This document shows, piece after piece, positions 5,701-7,373 of a stretch of DNA of 7,373 nucleotides. Where the stretch lies: the NCBI GenBank assembly GCA_023265785.1, contig JAHFSL010000117.1, positions 1-7,373 of the forward strand, read 5' to 3'. A program made the translations under genes and the position numbers. Position 1 is the stretch's first letter. The number at the start of each line of letters is the position of its first letter. The notes under the pieces were generated by a model. That model had not been told where the DNA came from, did no database searches, and saw nothing but the letters and a program-made list of their open reading frames with translations. This DNA comes from Candidatus Coatesiibacteriota bacterium (GTDB lineage Bacteria; Oederibacteriota; CAKKQC01).

Positions 5701-7373
5701 CAGTCCTTGCCCCCACCGTCCCGGGGCTGGCCGGCCTTGCGCTTGTTCTGCTCCTCGCGCATCTTCTTCTCCTGGTCGCGGACCATTTCGAGGACCCGTT
5801 CCGCGTCCTCCTTGTTCAACTGGTCCGGCTTGGGTTTGGGCCCGTTCTTTGGCTGGCCCTTCCCGGGCTGGGGTTTCTGTTGTTTGGGCCGCCTGGGACT
5901 CCGGAGCCATTCCATATTGTATTTGGCGTCGGCATCGGCGGGGTTCCAGCGCAGGGCTTCCTTGAACGATTCGGCCGCCTCGGCTTCCCGGCCCGCGTAG
6001 AACAGGGTGCAGGCCCGGTTATACGCCACGATGGACTTGAGGAGGGGATGCCGGGCCAGCCCGGCCGCCTGGTCGTACGCCTTGAGCGCCTCGTCGAGCT
6101 TGCCCTCTGCCAGGTAGGTGTTGCCGACATTGTAGGAAGGTTCGGCGGATTCAGGGCGCTCCGCCTGCGCGTTGAAATACTCCTGCCGCGCCTCCTCCAG
6201 GTGCCCGTCACGGGCCAGCCGGTTGCCGCGGTGCATGGCGCCCCGGAAGTCGGCGCGCGCGGTGGCCGCGGCCAGGAGGAGCAGGACCGGCAGGGCGGTG
6301 CGCCGGCGGGGGCGCCAGCGAGCCGGCCAACGGGGGAGGTCAAACCGGAACGATTCGGCGGCCAGCTCGGCACGGACCCGGCCCCAGTGACCCACGGTCC
6401 GGGGCACCAGCCGCTCGGCGAACAGCAGGAGGATCGCGGCCAGGAGGAACCACTGGTACCGTTCCTCCCGGACCCTGTACATCTGGGTGCTCAACGTCTG
6501 CCCGGCGGCCCCGGAGAGTTCACCGGCCAGCGCGAGCATGTCGCCGTCATCCGCGCCGCCGCGCAGGTACCGTCCCCCGGTCCGGCGGGCCATCTCCAGC
6601 AGGGTGGCTTCATCCAGCCGGGACACCACCGTCTCGCCTTTCTCGTCCTTCTTGAAACCCTGGACGGCGCCCGCGGCATCGCGCTCGCGGATGACATCAC
6701 CCTGCGGGGTGCCCAGCCCGACGGTATGGATGACCACGCCAGCCTCGGCGGCCGCCTTGGCGGCACCCAGCGGGTCGGACTCCCGGGTGTCCTCACCATC
6801 GGTCAGGAGGACGAGGATCTTGCGCGCCCGCGTCTGGCGCGGGAAGCGCGCCATCGCCTTGCGCACCGCGGCGCCCAGGTTGGTGCCGCCCACGGGCACG
6901 ATGGCCGGATCGAGGGCCTCGAGGAACTGGCCGGCGGCCTCCACATCCAGGGTGAGGGGGCACTGCAGGTAGGCATCCCCCGCGAAGGCGATGATGCCCA
7001 CCCGGTCGCCCTGCAGCGAGCGCACCAGCAGACCCAGGGATCGTTTGGCGACCGCCAGTCGGGAGGGCGGGACATCCTCGGCCAGCATGCTCCGCGAAAC
7101 GTCCACGGCGATGAAGACATCGTTGCCCTTGCGGCGCACCTCGGTCAGGGTCAGGCCGAACCGCGGCCGGGCGGACGCCAGGACCAGCAGGGCGAGGGCG
7201 GCGAGGAACAGGGCGGCGCGCAGGGCGCGCCGCCGGGCGGCCGTGTTGGCGCCCGGGCCGTCCACCAGCGCGGCGAGAAGGGGCGGCGCCCCGAACTGCG
7301 CGAGCCGGTTCCGGTCGCGCCGCGTCCGCCAGGCCCCGGCCAGCGCCAGGACGGCGGCCGCCGCGAGCCAGCC
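5697..7373 (-). CDS. BatB-BatC fusion: VWA domain membrane protein with C-terminal TPR domain (5' end outside window)
   Basis: The frame is open to the window edge, giving 558 residues without the start; the GTG at 7265 is internal. Positions count from the edge. The first residues (GWLAAAAVLAL) are the end of a membrane helix. RLAQFGAPPLLAAL (24-37) and a second helix (about 53-67, ending SARPRFG) are the normal BatA/BatB opening. The VWA domain spans about 84-285, with an intact MIDAS: DVSRS (91-95), GGTNL with Thr164, and TDGED with Asp192. A third helix lies at about 307-323. An Arg-rich linker (325-358) and a fourth hydrophobic segment ending TARAD (359-375) follow. The BatC half then has TPR units (about 381-490; YNVGNTYL, YNRACTLF), a Lys/Pro/Gln-rich stretch (about 496-517) and a charged tail ending KDW, typical of BatC. 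The VWA domain likely binds metal-dependent ligands, and the TPRs bind partners in the envelope. MoxR and BatA are expected upstream. Confidence 0.9.
   Translation of the reverse strand, partial: GWLAAAAVLALAGAWRTRRDRNRLAQFGAPPLLAALVDGPGANTAARRRALRAALFLAALALLVLASARPRFGLTLTEVRRKGNDVFIAVDVSRSMLAEDVPPSRLAVAKRSLGLLVRSLQGDRVGIIAFAGDAYLQCPLTLDVEAAGQFLEALDPAIVPVGGTNLGAAVRKAMARFPRQTRARKILVLLTDGEDTRESDPLGAAKAAAEAGVVIHTVGLGTPQGDVIRERDAAGAVQGFKKDEKGETVVSRLDEATLLEMARRTGGRYLRGGADDGDMLALAGELSGAAGQTLSTQMYRVREERYQWFLLAAILLLFAERLVPRTVGHWGRVRAELAAESFRFDLPRWPARWRPRRRTALPVLLLLAAATARADFRGAMHRGNRLARDGHLEEARQEYFNAQAERPESAEPSYNVGNTYLAEGKLDEALKAYDQAAGLARHPLLKSIVAYNRACTLFYAGREAEAAESFKEALRWNPADADAKYNMEWLRSPRRPKQQKPQPGKGQPKNGPKPKPDQLNKEDAERVLEMVRDQEKKMREEQNKRKAGQPRDGGGKDW

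Noticed and set aside
5701..5910. A longer BatD starting at 5910
   Set aside because: The extra 70 residues are low-complexity, overlap the end of the BatC coding region, and would place the signal peptide inside the protein.
6234..6236. Internal ATG as a separate batC start
   Set aside because: It lies after the hydrophobic signal-like segment, so a protein started here could not be exported, and there is no stop codon separating batB from it.
7263..7265. GTG at 7265 as the start of the VWA gene
   Set aside because: The frame continues upstream to the window edge with the conserved BatA/BatB opening (end of a helix, then RLAQFGAPPLLAAL), so the true start is outside.

Overview
The window is high-GC bacterial DNA with densely packed genes. 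It is probably from a Gram-negative, diderm lineage, because BatD and BatE homologues are mainly known from such groups. The phylum cannot be fixed from the sequence; high-GC candidates such as Verrucomicrobiota, Acidobacteriota or Rokubacteria-like lineages are only guesses. No mobile elements, RNA genes, CRISPR arrays or prophage genes are visible.

Three quarters of the window (about 839-7373) is one leftward gene train. From upstream to downstream it holds: a 5'-truncated gene for a fused BatB-BatC protein (von Willebrand factor A domain plus TPR domain, 5697-7373); batD (3931-5700); batE (3209-3934); and a large polytopic membrane protein of the GT39/ArnT-like glycosyltransferase type (839-3187). 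The first two junctions are 4-base start/stop overlaps (GTGA and ATGA), and the last gap is only 21 bases. This argues for one translationally coupled operon. Its beginning, expected to hold moxR, a DUF58 gene and batA, lies beyond base 7373.

The left end carries two divergent genes separated by 73 bases. Leftward is the first 93 codons of a dimeric-type citrate (or 2-methylcitrate) synthase, with a good sigma70-like promoter that would make its mRNA leaderless or nearly so. Rightward is a small gene (353-826) for a ThuA-like protein that has lost the middle of its domain and the usual histidines. It converges on the glycosyltransferase gene with a 12-base gap.

As a system, the Bat proteins are envelope proteins. 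The VWA domain (intact MIDAS motif), the Ig-like BatD domains and the TPR modules of BatC and BatE probably form a membrane-anchored assembly, operated elsewhere by a MoxR AAA+ ATPase. This family has been linked to aerotolerance and envelope-stress resistance, but its biochemical role is unsettled. The features most worth a second look are the BatB-BatC fusion with a retained internal signal-like segment, the glycosyltransferase-like gene attached to the bat operon, and the shrunken ThuA-like gene with its run of nine G. I see nothing that amounts to a wholly new system.
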